Positions 5,313-5,534 of a DNA stretch of 5,534 bases are shown here, piece by piece. Under the pieces are notes generated by a model that worked only from the letters and a program-made list of their open reading frames with translations, was not told the origin of the DNA and did not search any database. Origin of the DNA: an uncultured Clostridia bacterium (GTDB lineage Bacteria; Bacillota; Clostridia; Oscillospirales; Ruminococcaceae); contig CALLQM010000079.1 in NCBI GenBank assembly GCA_938014855.1, forward strand, positions 1 to 5,534. The letters are read 5' to 3'. The stretch's first letter is position 1, and each line of letters opens with the position of its first letter. The position numbers and the translations under genes were made by a program.

Positions 5313-5534
5313 TTAGAGATTGAGCGATTTTTTCCAGTCCAAGAAGTCATCGAATTCCACGGATTTATCCAAAATGGTTCCGTCCATTTTGATTTCAATG
5401 ATGCGGTTCGCAATTGTTTGGATGAACTGGTGGTCCTGCGATGAAAACAGCACATTTCCTGGAAAATCAATCAGTCCGTTGTTGATCGCGGTGATGGATT
5501 CCAAATCCAAATGGTTGGTCGGCTGGTCGAGCAT
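5313..5534 (-). CDS. ABC-F family ATPase (YkpA/YbiT-like), C-terminal 73 codons
   Basis: This is the C-terminal end of a soluble, ribosome-associated ABC-F protein with two ATPase domains; family members act on stalled or initiating ribosomes. The gene enters from the right edge, and the Met at 5534 is internal, following the Walker B hydrophobic strand. The family is about 500-540 residues, so only about one seventh is seen: Walker B and D-loop (MLDQPTNHLDLES), the beta strand and switch region (NVLFSSQDHQF), then QTIANRIIEI and a short acidic tail ending FLDWKKSLNL. NHLDLESITAINNGL and QTIANRIIEI resemble the YkpA/YbiT group rather than Uup, EttA or antibiotic-resistance ABC-F proteins. Oddly, the catalytic Glu after the Walker B Asp is Gln (codon 5523-5525), and the switch His is also Gln (codon 5436-5438), so the second ATPase site may not hydrolyse ATP. 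The reading frame itself is intact to its TAA. Its promoter and N-terminus are outside the window. Confidence 0.9.
   Translation of the reverse strand: MLDQPTNHLDLESITAINNGLIDFPGNVLFSSQDHQFIQTIANRIIEIKMDGTILDKSVEFDDFLDWKKSLNL

Noticed and set aside
1..5534. Mobile element, phage, CRISPR or defence island
   Set aside because: No transposase, integrase, direct repeats, inverted terminal repeats or spacer-repeat pattern were found; gene content and spacing look like stable core chromosome.

Overview
The window looks like chromosomal DNA of a low-to-medium GC Gram-positive anaerobe, most likely a Clostridia member (Oscillospiraceae/Ruminococcaceae-like). This rests on the strong AGGAGG-type ribosome binding sites, intracellular cellobiose phosphorylase beside a GH1 beta-glucosidase, a small DUF2238-type membrane protein, a eukaryote-type (subfamily II) NADP isocitrate dehydrogenase, and a YkpA/YbiT-like ABC-F ATPase. 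The taxonomic placement is inference from gene content. No mobile element, CRISPR array, tRNA or rRNA gene is visible.

Layout: bases 1-1738 hold the last ~578 codons of a GH94 cellobiose phosphorylase that begins upstream of the window. Its stop codon is fused to the Shine-Dalgarno of a complete GH1 beta-glucosidase (1753-3096). The two form a tight cytoplasmic cellodextrin-use operon in which imported cellobiose can be split by phosphate (giving glucose 1-phosphate plus glucose) or by water (two glucoses). The operon ends in a large two-tier hairpin terminator (3064-3121) whose 5' arm lies in the last codons of the beta-glucosidase and whose apical stem contains its stop codon.

An extended -10 promoter then precedes a 247-residue, six-helix membrane protein of the DUF2238/YjdF-like type (3216-3959). 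A near-consensus promoter (TTTACA, 17 bp, TATAAT, with an extended TG) overlaps the last codons of that gene and drives isocitrate dehydrogenase (4055-5269), which supplies 2-oxoglutarate and NADPH for biosynthesis. A nearly perfectly symmetric, A-run/T-run flanked hairpin (5276-5307) separates this gene from the convergent ABC-F gene, of which only the last 73 codons (5313-5534, minus strand) are inside the window.

Most of the window is ordinary housekeeping and carbohydrate metabolism, and I do not see a convincing new multi-gene system. The points most worth a second look are the ABC-F second ATPase domain, which carries Gln at both the Walker B catalytic Glu and the switch-His positions; the terminator that overlaps the beta-glucosidase stop codon; a possible internal promoter at the end of the phosphorylase gene; and two mutually exclusive small hairpins in the isocitrate dehydrogenase leader.
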